Assembly (NCBI RefSeq): GCF_902459465.1
Contig: NC_047067.1
Span: 13,032,840-13,096,839 of the forward strand
Source of the DNA: Asterias rubens
Lineage: Eukaryota > Echinodermata > Asteroidea > Forcipulatida > Asteriidae
Direction: 5' to 3'
Length of the DNA stretch: 64,000 nucleotides
A program made the position numbers and the translations under genes. Under the pieces are notes generated by a model that was given only the letters and a program-made list of their open reading frames with translations, made no database searches and was not told the DNA's origin. The first letter of the stretch is position 1; every line of letters starts with the position of its first letter. Shown here piece by piece: positions 36,801-44,603 of the stretch.

Positions 36801-37557
36801 ACAAAGAACAGACGCATGATCATGCAAATAGCCGTACAATTGCCGTACAAAATTTCAAGCTATTGTAATGGTTTGTACATAAACATGGATGCGCCCACAC
36901 GGCTTCAAAATCTTAGTGCGTGTACAACGGGGTGTTAGCGCTCTAGTCAATGTATATATAGCTCTATGGTTAGTTCTGAAAGTTGATTACATTTGGCACT
37001 AAATTATGAAACAAGGTTTGGAAAGTTTGATTCGCTTGACTTTCCAAACCCTTGATTATGATAGAGAGCTAGTCATCCAAGAAACCAGTTGACTTCTGGA
37101 ATGACCTCATTCTTTCATTCTGTGAAACTTGTTGGCACCAATGGCCAGTTGGGTAGAAGAGTATACCGAAAGTACAGTACTAGGAGTGCGTTTTGGCGAC
37201 CCCAACCAGAACATTGGTCATCGGTTGAGCGTTGTCGCTTGTTCGGTTGAGCACCGTAACGATGCTGTTTTTAGAACAACGGGTAACCGACTTGTTGAGT
37301 CGGTTGGGCTTGGGGTGGGTCGCCAAAATGCACTCGAGGGCTCTAGATTGTGAGTCCAACATGCAAAGATTCTCATCTACTCAGCAGTAATTTTTACTTT
37401 GATTTTCACACAAGTGATACATTTCAACGACTTTGATTCGTTTTTGATTGCAGAGGAAATATTTGAAGTGAAATGTCCCACGTTTCACATGACTGGTCTC
37501 CCTTTCTTGAGACTGTCCGAGAGCGAACTGTTTGATGGAGATAATGTGGTGGTATAA
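24717..37557 (+). CDS. FBXO3: FBXO3 orthologue, complete, ten exons
   Basis: CDS joins 24717-24814, 26123-26215, 28178-28347, 29544-29785, 30466-30588, 31014-31141, 32295-32452, 33419-33502, 35418-35531 and 37454-37557. It is 1314 nt, 437 aa, with every phase consistent. Domains in order: F-box at residues ~12-58 (LPDEVLLHLLSYVDFKDL, KLWRRLC-TYWL); SUKH (SMI1/KNR4) over ~110-280 (HVHNGQTIP, SFTDWLSQL); ApaG/DUF525 from ~285 to 410 (FYHEPSCLAVTDDVKVTV, AFPIIKPGTKY, SCTTFDTVSGSMGGHF). This order is diagnostic for FBXO3, the substrate receptor of an SCF ubiquitin ligase (family knowledge). Intron 1 uses a GC donor. The vertebrate protein continues into a long acidic tail (~471 aa total), whereas this one stops soon after the ApaG domain. 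It lies downstream of TMTC2 on the same strand with 5.3 kb between them. Confidence 0.95.
24983..25124. repeat. short inverted-repeat element
   Basis: TTTCCGTATGGCGCCACCAC at the left and GTGGTGGCGCCATACGGAAA at the right are perfect complements. A diverged relative lies at 25577-25705. Both are in FBXO3 intron 1. Confidence 0.85.
25310..25510. repeat. inverted-repeat element with GCCATCTTTGATG arms
   Basis: Shares CGCCATCTTTGATGAAACGTGCA and ATGACGCCATGACCATT-type sequence with 50045-50260, in the other orientation. Confidence 0.55.
25577..25705. repeat. second copy of the short inverted-repeat element
   Basis: GGAAAAGTTTCAGTATCCTG then CCACCACTTTTTCATTCG at the left. The right arm is partly lost (GTGAAAAAGTGGGCTGAAAG). 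Confidence 0.7.
26123..26215 (+). CDS. FBXO3: FBXO3 exon 2: F-box second half
   Basis: Acceptor ATTTCAG, donor GTAAGT. Encodes LGCVCQHLQSLVHSDKLWRR and LCHTYWLLDT, the C-terminal F-box helices. Ends in phase 2. Confidence 0.93.
27026..27403 (+). mobile_element. family A TTAA MITE
   Basis: Left end intact. The right end reads CCAATAGGGTCAC and is degraded, without a TTAA. It lies in FBXO3 intron 2. Confidence 0.85.
27705..27995 (-). mobile_element. tRNA-derived SINE
   Basis: On the - strand it opens TGTCATGGCCGAGCGGTTAA (A box) with GGGTTCGAATCCC (B box) ~60 bp on, then a ~190 bp body and an ATT-repeat tail. The tRNA-like head resembles a class II (Leu/Ser) tRNA but is part of a repeat, not a functional tRNA gene. 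Confidence 0.85.
28178..28347 (+). CDS. FBXO3: FBXO3 exon 3: linker
   Basis: Acceptor TACCTCAG, donor GTAAGT. Encodes SWYTTFKEWYQNLGQFIDCY and ATIKGYWNRIEDSL, which match the WKSLF-Y-VGRYIDHYAAIK region of the family. Ends in phase 1. Confidence 0.93.
28388..28666 (+). mobile_element. tRNA-derived SINE, interrupted by a family A MITE
   Basis: Head GTGTCGTGGCCTAGCAGTCA and body CTTCGTCCTTCGGATGGGAT, the same subfamily as 27705-27995, then the MITE at 28667. A related segment resumes at 29050. Confidence 0.75.
28667..29052 (+). mobile_element. family A TTAA MITE, complete reference copy
   Basis: 386 bp with TTAA at both ends, ~28-bp terminal inverted repeats and a central hairpin. It lies in FBXO3 intron 3, with a ~65 bp similar sequence on both outer sides (28596-28666 and 29050-29115), so it sits inside older repeat sequence. 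Confidence 0.9.
29140..29487 (+). mobile_element. tRNA-derived SINE, full length
   Basis: TGTCACGGCCGAGTGGTTAA head, B box GGGTTCGAATCCC, body with CACCCAGGGGTATAAGTGGG, and an (ATT)n tail after GCGCTATATAAGAATTTG. Confidence 0.87.
29544..29785 (+). CDS. FBXO3: FBXO3 exon 4: SUKH domain N-terminal part
   Basis: Acceptor GCTATAG, donor GTAAGT. Encodes LDLLCSLHVHNGQTIP and a Gly/Ser-rich strand segment, then LLSYEEILTLIQ. Ends in phase 0. Confidence 0.92.
29945..30203. repeat. palindromic repeat with CCCAATTTCATAGAG-type ends
   Basis: Left GGGCCCAACTTCATAGAGCT and right AGCTCTATGAAATTAGGCCC, with inner arms AAAACAGGATTACCAACCAA inverted, make a ~260 bp foldback in FBXO3 intron 4. Confidence 0.8.
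30466..30588 (+). CDS. FBXO3: FBXO3 exon 5: SUKH domain
   Basis: Acceptor TTCAACAG, donor GTATGT. 41 codons in phase 0, including LRCPFNRTTIRMCLDSTGEF. Confidence 0.9.
30680..30760 (+). mobile_element. SINE head fragment
   Basis: GTGGCACGTTGTGGCCGAGC through TTGATCAGCAGGGTGTT, then unrelated ATT-rich sequence. Confidence 0.65.
31014..31141 (+). CDS. FBXO3: FBXO3 exon 6: SUKH C-terminal end
   Basis: Acceptor CCTGCAG, donor GTAAAA. Encodes AESFTDWLSQLADRLSD, equivalent to the ATFTDWFTSYV segment of the family. Ends in phase 2. Confidence 0.93.
31377..31749 (-). mobile_element. family A TTAA MITE
   Basis: Complete copy with TTAA ends, in FBXO3 intron 6, reverse orientation. Confidence 0.9.
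32098..32245 (+). mobile_element. tRNA-like SINE
   Basis: GTCCAGTTGGTAGAGCGCAG (A box) and GATGGTTCAATTCCCAC (B box). The body ends near AAAGCACTTTATAAAAACTG. Confidence 0.7.
32295..32452 (+). CDS. FBXO3: FBXO3 exon 7: ApaG domain start
   Basis: Acceptor CATCTAG, donor GTAGGC. Encodes FYHEPSCLAVTDDVKVTV and MFSYHITMEMDKDVHKK. Ends in phase 1. Confidence 0.94.
33419..33502 (+). CDS. FBXO3: FBXO3 exon 8: ApaG domain
   Basis: Acceptor CTCATAG, donor GTAAGT. Encodes TCQLLTRHWEVIDGNGKVET and VVGDGVIG. Ends in phase 1. Confidence 0.94.
34512..34887 (+). mobile_element. family B TTAA MITE
   Basis: Second copy, 376 bp, similar along its length to 14362-14734. Left TTAAAGCTATTATACACTTT, right GGCTTTAA. 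Lies in FBXO3 intron 8. Confidence 0.85.
35418..35531 (+). CDS. FBXO3: FBXO3 exon 9: ApaG domain
   Basis: Acceptor TACGTAG, donor GTAAGT. Encodes AFPIIKPGTKYSWTSCTTFD and VSGSMGGHFSMVNLQT. Ends in phase 1. Confidence 0.94.
35696..36278. mobile_element. hAT-like MITE with 7-bp target duplication
   Basis: Terminal inverted repeats CATGGAGGAAGGAAGAGAAG (and ~8 bp more) at both ends, flanked by the direct repeat GTATAAT (35689-35695 and 36279-36285). No transposase ORF. It sits in FBXO3 intron 9. Confidence 0.8.
36470..36968. mobile_element. hAT-like MITE with 8-bp target duplication
   Basis: 499 bp. The ends read CATAGAGCTATATATATTGA and its near-complement, and the inverted repeat extends to GCGCTAAC. 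Flanked by exact 8-bp direct repeats GTTAGTTC (36462-36469 and 36969-36976), the hAT signature. Non-coding. It sits in FBXO3 intron 9. Confidence 0.88.
37185..37337. repeat. small foldback element
   Basis: AGTGCGTTTTGGCGACCC near the left end is inverted at the right end (GGGTCGCCAAAATGCACT). About 150 bp, non-coding, between FBXO3 exons 9 and 10. Confidence 0.7.
37454..37557 (+). CDS. FBXO3: FBXO3 exon 10 with stop
   Basis: Acceptor GATTGCAG. Encodes EEIFEVKCPTFHMTGLPFLR, then LSESELFDGDNVVV and TAA at 37555-37557. The acidic/Arg tail of vertebrate FBXO3 is not encoded. Confidence 0.93.
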
Positions 37558-37892
37558 AGCAAGGCAACTCAACAGACTCAAGATTGATGATAGTTCCAAT
37601 GTCATTCAGTTTAATCTGGTGATGAAACCAATGGTACCCTATGAGGCAACTTGGAGGCAACCAACTGCAGTGCATGCTACAGGACCAGTTTGGTGGCACA
37701 GGAGTCATTCTTTTTACAAAAGTTCAGGGCTGTATGCTTCGTTTTTGAAAGGGCAAGGGCACCAAGGCATTTTCTCTTTGGCAAAGGGCACCCTTTGAGG
37801 AAATTGTAAATTTCTACTGGAGCATTTCAAGGGCACCAAGGCAATGACAAGGGGCAACAGAGGCAATCGCCTCTGTTGCCTCCGTGAAGTAG

Positions 37893-38775
37893 CAGGGGTG
37901 TGTTCCACTTGCGCAAACGACTCGCAACTGTTTGCGCAAACGTTTTCGTTGGAACGATTGGTGCGCATTACGCGATGTCAATATGGCGGCGCCCTGAAAT
38001 GAAGATGGCCCGCACTGTACGTAGTATTTTTTTAAACTCAGTTTTTGCTGCATGTAGTCCTCTTTTCTACATAATTTCTTCAACTAATTAACTTAGTTAC
38101 GTTAAATCTTCATTATGAATATCCGAAAATACAATGTAATTATGTTTGCGACAAAAAAATAATACCGTATGCTTGCCCGCCATATAAAAAAAAAACACTC
38201 GGCAACACCTCAGAAGTATGTACGCCAGGGGTGCGTTCCACTCGCACAAACGTTGCCAACAGTTGCGCACGTTCGCCAACAATTTCAAGTGGAACGAGTT
38301 GTTCGCCGTCACTGTTTGCGAACGTTGGCAACTTTAGGCGAACATACTTCTGAGGTGTTGGCGAGTGGTTTTTAAAATGGCGGACAAGCATACGGTATTA
38401 TTTCTTTGTCACAAACACAATTACATTGTATTTTCGGTGGATGATAATGCAGATTTGGAATAACAAAGTTAATTAGTTGATGTAATGTCAAAAAGAGGAC
38501 TATTATAGCAAAAACAAAGTTAAACAAAAACTATGTATGGTGCGCGCCATCTTCATTTCAGGGCGCCGCCATATTGACATCGCGTATACGCACCAATCGT
38601 TCAAAAGATAAAAAAACGTTTGCGCGAACAGTTGCGAGTCGTTTGCGCGAGTGGAACGCACCCTGAAGTCGCCAATGTTCGCCAACGGTGGCAGCACACA
38701 ACTCATTCCACTTGAAATTTTTGCCAAAAAGTGCGCAACTGTTGGCAACGTTTGCGCGAGTGGAACGCACCCCTC
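37893..38775. mobile_element. nested foldback element with CAGGGG termini
   Basis: Two long inverted arms (about 37893-38224 and 38335-38668) begin CAGGGGTGTGTTCCACTTGC and end with the complement GAGTGGAACGCACCCTG. The ~110 bp loop (38225-38334) starts with the same terminal motif and has an inverted relative immediately outside the right arm (38669-38775). CAGGG ends suggest a hAT-type origin. No clear target duplication was found. Confidence 0.75.
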
Positions 38776-39793
38776 GCCTGAAGGTCTGACGATTCCCCAC
38801 AAGTATATTAAGATTTTTTTGTTGGAGATTGCCTGGAATTGGTTGCCTGTAAATTGCTTTGTGTGACATGTCCTAACACTGTAGCCTGTAGGCCTGAAGA
38901 TACCTGTGCAGAGAGTGGACAATGAAGATATGTCATTTGATGATGTGGGAGAAACAAACCCGCTAGGGACTGGTGAAAACAAAATCCACATGCAAGGCTC
39001 TGTTCCGGAATTCCGTTGGTCCATATGGGTAATGGGCGGGCAAGAGAACACTAAAGCAACCAGGGCCCAATTTCACGACTCTGCTTACCGCCAAATTCTG
39101 CGCTTGCTATCACCATTCTCCTCTTACTATGCAAGCGCCAATTTTTTGCACTAGCTGCGTTAGTGAATAATGCCTAATAATGCCTCACACAAGCAAAAAT
39201 TCCCTGCTAACCATGAAATATTATGCTTGAAGTTAGCAAAGAATTCCCCGCTTCTGCAAGTGCTGAATCCGTGGCGCGAGTGGAACGCACCCCTCGCCTG
39301 AAGGTCTGACGATTCCCCACAAGTATATTAAGATTTTTTTGTTGGAGATTGCCTGGAATTGGTTGCCTGTAAATTGCTTTGTGTGACATGTCCTAACACT
39401 GTAGCCTGTAGGCCTGAAGATACCTGTGCAGAGAGTGGACAATGAAGATATGTCGTTTGATGATGTGGGAGAAACAAACCCGCTAGGGACTGGTGAAAAC
39501 AAAATCCACATGCAAGGCTCTGTTCCGGAATTCCGTTGGTCCATATGGGTAATGGGCGGGCAAGAGAACACTAAAGCAACCAGGGCCCAATTTCACGACT
39601 CTGCTTACCGCCAAATTCTGCGCTTGCTATCACCATTCTCCTCTTACTATGCAAGCACCAATTTTTTGCACTAGCTGCGTTAGTGAATAATGCCTAATAA
39701 TGCCTCACACAAGCAAAAATTCCCTGCTAACCATGAAATATTATGCTTGAAGTTAGCAAAGAATTGCCCGCTTCTGCAAGTGCTGAATCCGTG
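38754..39793 (+). repeat. 520-bp tandem duplication, two units
   Basis: Unit 1 38754-39273 and unit 2 39274-39793. I see only three substitutions (38935/39455, 39137/39657, 39246/39766), so the duplication is very young. The 82-codon open frame in each unit is preserved because the copies are recent; I recognise no protein in it. Confidence 0.9.
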
Positions 39794-40305
39794 GCATACG
39801 GTAAGCAGAGCCATAAAATTGAGCGCCAATTGCCCACTGTATTCGTTTAATTTATTAAAGGTTTTTTCTTCCAAAGAAAACAACTAGGCCTGATGCTACA
39901 GTGTATCCAACCCATAGTCTTGGTTCAAAACATTTACAATAAACTTGATAGTTCATCAATAGAGGGTACACTTCAAGTTTCATATCAGTAACGTTTTTCG
40001 AGGCCATAACCTGGGGGAGGGGGGTAACCTGTTTTTGTTTACAGAAAGCACACAGATAAAGTAACTCTTCTATCGATGATTTTAATCTTTTATTGAGCAA
40101 TGAATGTTTTTCGGTTGTCTCCAATGTTGTGTCATGTAAATAAACGTTATTTAAAGAGCCTACAAATAGTATTTGAAACATATCTTTTCTTGTAAGATAT
40201 TGTGATTTGAAAGCAAAAGTACCACCGTCATTCAGGCCTGGAACTTCATTTTTTGTAAAGGGCACTTCTATTGGAAAAATCATCTACTATACAGGAATAT
40301 TTTGT

Positions 40306-40462
40306 AGGGGCAACAAGGCCAAGGGCAACAAGGCCAAGACCATGGCAACAAGGCCAAGGGCAACAAGGCCAAGACCATGGCAACAAGGCCAAGGGCAACA
40401 AGGCCAAGACCATGGCAACAAGGCCAAGACCATGGCAACAAGGCCAAGACCAGGGCAACAGA
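40306..40462 (+). repeat. minisatellite, alternating 15- and 20-bp units
   Basis: Units AAGGCCAAGGGCAAC and AAGGCCAAGACCATGGCAAC alternate, giving a ~35 bp higher-order period, with about nine units. Open in several frames only because of its composition. It sits inside a copy of the CCTGGAATT-ended repeat. Confidence 0.88.
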
Positions 40463-40767
40463 GGCCTTGGCCTGCATCAACTCTGTCCAGGCCTGGCACT
40501 CTGATGTTTCTCTCTGCTTTCTAGCAATGTTTTACCAGCAACTAAAAAAGCAAATTCATTGGAATTTAAATTTAACTTTTAAGAATGTAGTTGACTATTT
40601 CTACATGTGCAATTTTTGTATCTTTTAGAAAGTTTGTCAGGTTGCAAAACAGTCTACATGATTTTGGAGGTTTTGTACACCATTTTACATGAATTCTTGC
40701 CAAGGTCGGTCTTCATTGTTAATAAATCAAGTAATAAGCCACGAGTAGTTTAGGAGACCGGCAACAT

Positions 40768-40850
40768 CAGGGCTAGATAGGCCTGTTGGTAGAGTGCCCT
40801 CGCGTCAATCTGGAGGTCTCAGGTTCAAGTCCTGCTCCAGTAAAAAAAAA
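40768..40850 (+). mobile_element. tRNA-like SINE head
   Basis: GGCCTGTTGGTAGAGTGCCC and CAGGTTCAAGTCCTGCTCC, the same family as 32098, ending in an A-run. Confidence 0.65.
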
Positions 40851-41409
40851 TTGTTCAACCCTAAATTATCTTCTTCAAATAAGTTGTTTAATTTAGTGTT
40901 TTTTGTATTTCATTAGACATCTCATTAAATTGTTGAAGAAATTATTACTTTTTTAGTATCTCGTCGGGATGATACAAAAATTTTCAAGCCGGCATGTTAT
41001 TTTACAATGGATCCTTTAGAAAATAAGGCAAAAAAAGTTCGAAGGACCCCTATACATGTAGGTGTTTGAACAAGGATATGGCCATCATGCAAATACAAGG
41101 TACTAAATTAGCAAACACTCACAGAGAATCTGTAAATCCCCTTAAATCCAACAGCATATTTGTTGTGCAACTTACTTTTCAACTTATTTTAACTGAACCA
41201 TTTTAGTTGATATAAACATGCAATCTACTGAACATGTTACTGTACATGACATTATTCCTTTGGGCTTGGTTCTCTTTTAGCTAATCTTTACTAAGGCTCA
41301 AGGCTAGTTTTAAACACTTGTTGACTTTAAAGCAGTACACGAGAAGCTCTAGAATGGTTTTTTGTAAAAACATATCTACGAGCGAGAGAAGGTTATAAAA
41401 CAAAAACAA

Positions 41410-41951
41410 CTAGTCCGAATCGCTGCTGTGCCTGTTGTCTTTATGCTTCTTTCTTTTACGCTCGGACATTTCCTCTGACTCTTCTTCTTGCCGGTGTTTT
41501 CTTCGCTCCTTGGTTTCTCTTGATTCATCATCTCTATAGCATTTCTTGTCGTCCTCTCTTGAACTGGATTTCTCGTCTCTATCTCTGTGTCTATGACTGC
41601 GATGTTTCTCCCTAGAGCTACTCCCCTCATCGCTTGATCTTTCTCTAGCACGGTCATCTCTTCTTCGCTCGTCTCTTCTCCGCTCGTCGCGATACTCCTT
41701 TCTCTCTCGGTCTTGTTTATCCTCTGATCTTTTCTCCTCCTTAGAATCCTCTTTCTTGTCTTGGTCTTCATCCGATTCCTCACCAGAGTCACTGAACCGT
41801 TTATGCATCCCTTTTGGTTTCTCCTCTTTGGTCGGCTCTGGTTCAGCGAATCCGAGCCCAACGTGGCGTTTGTTCTGACCGGAAATCTTAGCCTGGAGAC
41901 CCACCTTATACTGAGATTGGAGAGTCTCTTCTATTTTCTTAGTTTCATCCT
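41410..41951 (-). CDS. SMAP: SMAP terminal exon with RS/RE-rich tail
   Basis: Acceptor TTTCCAG. Encodes the conserved SQYKVGLQAKISGQNKRHVG block and then a continuous charged low-complexity tail to TAG at 41412-41410. Confidence 0.92.
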
Positions 41952-44603
41952 CTGGAAAGACAAACAAACAGTAATGAGGCTTTTTTTAATGGCTACGACT
42001 GCGGCTTGTTTGCCACATCAACTTAAAATAATAAACTACAGCATTTATAAGGCGCACTTTACTGAAAAAGAAAAACATTCAAAGGCACCGGTCAAGTTTT
42101 GTCAAGATGTTTGAAAGCAAGCAAGAACAAGTGTGTTTAGTGGAAGAGAGTGATGTTGTGTATTTGTCTGAGGTATTCCGGAAGTAAGTTCCAGAGTCTT
42201 GGTTCTATGTTGGAGTAAGCCCTGTCCCCGTAACTGGCCAGGTGAGTTCGAGGAACATGGAGCGTATTGCTGATAGATCTTAGCATTGAAGCATAAGATG
42301 CCCATGGCTACACCCTGAGCAACAGCCACAGCCCGAGTGCCAAGTTGCCCACAACCTTACTCTCTGTCTGAACCTTGTAATTTTAACCATTCCATAGTTT
42401 TATCCCGATCTTCTAAATAATTGGATTGAAAACATTTCTGCCAGAAAAACGTGTAAAAGATAAAACTGTACCCAGACCTTGGCTTTTCTCTTGAAGTGGC
42501 ATGCCAATTTTCCTCTGGTCTGGGACATTTCTGTGAAGGCTATGTAAATTTGTACATTATAACCTTGCAAAAAGGCACTACAGCAATAGCACAGACCACC
42601 ATGGCAGTTGTTGTGGCTGCTGCAGTGGGTTATTTTGAGGCCTGCTGTACAAACGCTGATGGATTGTACAATTACAAGCTGGGCTGGGCTTACTGCACTT
42701 GAATGATTTGTGGTTCAAATATGTGATCCATTTATTACAGAAGTGAACAAGTCTTTGTTATTAGCTTTTAACTGCTCACCTGTTCTTGAGTGTGTTTTCT
42801 CCTGGGTAGAGTCTCCGATAACGAAGCGACCAGTGTGTTGCTTCTGTGAAGAAAGGAAAATGTACAACAATGTAATTTAGTAACTGATTCTATTTACACC
42901 AGAGTTTACAGTGAGAGATCATGTGTAATCCAACAACCACCTTTTCACTACATAAGTGCCCTGATCATTGGGCAATAAACATTCCTGTAATCTTTCTCAG
43001 CTCAGCCCTGTGCTGTTTTGGCCCTCAGACTGCTTTTTTTTCATACACTATTTCAATCTCTACCCTCCCAGGTACTCATTTATACCACAGGGTTAAGAGA
43101 AGCAATTAAAGTGACGTCTCTTGCTCAAGGAAACAAGTGTTATGCCTGGGATTTGAACCCACTAACCTATGCCTGGAATTTAATTTTTGAGAGGGCAAGG
43201 CCATGTTCAATTTGCAAAGGGCAAGTCTTGCACTGCGAAAATGTGAAGGGGCACCAAGGCCAAGACCAGCAGGGGCAACAGAGGCCATGGCCTCTTGGTA
43301 ATTCCAGGCCTGATATCCTGGTGACTAAACCACCAGTACTTGAGTTCAATGCTCTAAACTGCTAGGCCATGACACCTTTTTTTTATTGTCAGGGATGAGA
43401 TTGTTCAGACTTTTAGCTGAATTCAGACTTTTTATGTTGGCCTGATGAAGAAAATCAGACAATATTGTTTTCCACAAATAAAGAAATACTACTCTTTGGT
43501 CTACTTCTCTAGTGCTGTGGATACTGATTTCCAAAAGCTCCTTGGAATATATAACTCCAGGGGTTACCAAAAGGTAGAAATCCCATCATTTCAAACACCT
43601 TTGAATTTGTATCCAAGTTTCAGACTTTTTCGTTAGTAATGACTCTCACCCTGTACTGTATTGTTCATTTTGAATGAAGAATTGTCAAATAGATGGGAAG
43701 TTTATTTTTAAAGTAATGTTATTTTATATTTTGTAAATTACCTTCATTCCACCCATGAGTCGTAGGAATTTTTGCTTCTGATCATCGTCTCCAAAGTTTG
43801 CGGATTCCCACTTGTTGGCAGAATGAACAGCAGGCTGAAAAGGAAACAAAGTAACTATTATTAGTTCTTGTTTGCATCATCTTGTTTGATTGAATGTCAA
43901 ATTCACCAATTAGCTGAACTCAGACTTTTTACGGTAAGTGTACTGGGTTAACATGCGTTCACACAACACATGGGACCATTGGCTTTACATCCCATCTGAA
44001 GGACGAAGCATGAATGGTAAAGTTAAGTGCCACAGCTCTGGGGATGTGAACCAGAGTTTGAATTCGGTGCTCTTTTAACCGCTCGACCCCTCGACCACTG
44101 AACTAAGTCATGGCCACTTATCTTTACTCAACATAGCCCCCAGGTTGGGCTCCTGCATTGCACGACGGGCACCGACTGACGTCTGTACCAGGGCTATACT
44201 CAACATTACCATGAATCATGATTACATGTTTGATTGTTCAACAACACTCAAATCTGCTCAGTCATAAATCTGCTCCAAGTCGAAAGTCGTGAAACAAATT
44301 GCATTGATTGAAATGAAAGAAAGTGAGATGAGGTAAAATCTACCGTGTTGGCTGGCTGGTCTTGGGCATGGAGGCAGCTTTTGGTAACTTTGCTAGGGCC
44401 AAAACATGGCTCCCATTATCATGCCACAGAATTCAGACCAATCGTATGTTTTGAATTGGTATTAATGAACTGTCCGGAAACTGGACCCGCAATCACATAA
44501 CGAACGGGGCACACAAACAAAAGTAATACACAATATTTTCGTTCCTCTGCTCAATCACCTCTTTTCCCCTTTCTTGTCCATTCCCTCGGTCTCCGTCACT
44601 CAT
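41410..44603 (-). CDS. SMAP: small acidic protein (SMAP, C11orf58) homologue with Arg/Ser/Glu-rich tail, four exons
   Basis: CDS on the - strand joins 44603-44559, 43834-43742, 42843-42780 and 41951-41410. It is 744 nt, 247 aa, phase-consistent. The conserved family core is clear: KWESANFGDDDQKQKFLRLM (exon 2), KQHTGRFVIGD (exon 3) and KIEETLQSQYKVGLQAKISG followed by NKRHVGLGF (exon 4). These align block for block with human SMAP/C11orf58 (183 aa). The protein then diverges: about 135 residues rich in Arg, Asp, Glu, Lys and Ser with RDRE/RRRDERRRDD stretches, like the tails of splicing-associated proteins. The human C-terminus is mainly acidic. No enzymatic role is known for the family; nuclear/RNA association is inferred from the tail. 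Exon 1 is the least certain part because it is only 15 codons. Confidence 0.88.
42780..42843 (-). CDS. SMAP: SMAP exon 3
   Basis: Acceptor TCACAG, donor GTGAGC. 64 nt encoding KQHTGRFVIGDSTQEKTHSR and T. Ends in phase 1 (G|AG = Glu). Confidence 0.92.
43090..43375 (-). mobile_element. SINE interrupted by another repeat
   Basis: On the - strand it starts TGTCATGGCCTAGCAGTTTA at 43375. The B box GGGTTCAAATCCC appears beyond the insertion at 43165-43312. Confidence 0.65.
43165..43312. mobile_element. CCTGGAATT-ended repeat nested in a SINE
   Basis: Left CCTGGAATTTAATT and right GGTAATTCCAGGC form an inverted repeat around GGGCAAGGCC/GGCACCAAGGCCAAGACC sequence. It interrupts a tRNA-like SINE on the - strand. 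Related copies are seen at 7294-7466, 37730-37890, 40225-40490 and 45080-45225. Confidence 0.65.
43742..43834 (-). CDS. SMAP: SMAP exon 2
   Basis: Acceptor TTTCAG, donor GTAATT. 31 codons in phase 0 encoding the NKWESANFGDDDQKQKFLRL core. Confidence 0.92.
43950..44120 (-). mobile_element. SINE, degraded
   Basis: On the - strand AGCGGTTAAAAGAGCACCGA and CTTCGTCCTTCAGATGGGAT match the 27705 subfamily. It lies in SMAP intron 1. Confidence 0.6.
44559..44603 (-). CDS. SMAP: SMAP exon 1 (predicted start)
   Basis: ATG at 44603 in context AACAATGAG. 15 codons (MSDGDRGNGQERGKE), donor GTGATT in phase 0, matching exon 2. The short hydrophilic N-terminus fits the family. It has no strong homology, so RNA evidence is needed. 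Confidence 0.6.

Larger units (their letters stand above)
37558..41409. other. FBXO3-SMAP convergent intergenic region
   Basis: The two genes point toward each other across 3.9 kb filled mostly by the nested foldback, the 520-bp duplication, the minisatellite and a SINE head. No gene seen. Confidence 0.8.

Noticed and set aside
38906-39674. Two near-identical 82-codon frames
   Set aside because: They exist because the 520-bp unit is duplicated. The frame overlaps a dispersed repeat and shows no domain or start context.
40207-40628. Several overlapping open frames with repeated Pro/Trp/Lys/Ala motifs
   Set aside because: They are produced by the minisatellite; all frames are open because the unit lacks stops.
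41376-41861. 161-codon basic open frame on the - strand
   Set aside because: It is an out-of-frame shadow of the SMAP RS/RE-rich exon.
42120-42375. Possible coding fragment of a transposon (frame on the - strand, 42102-42329)
   Set aside because: It lies in SMAP intron 3. It resembles a dispersed repeat, but I could not tie it to a named protein.
44353-44401. Possible extra SMAP exon between exons 1 and 2
   Set aside because: A plausible acceptor and donor exist, but the lengths (49, 44 or 34 nt) break the phase 0 joins of exons 1 and 2.
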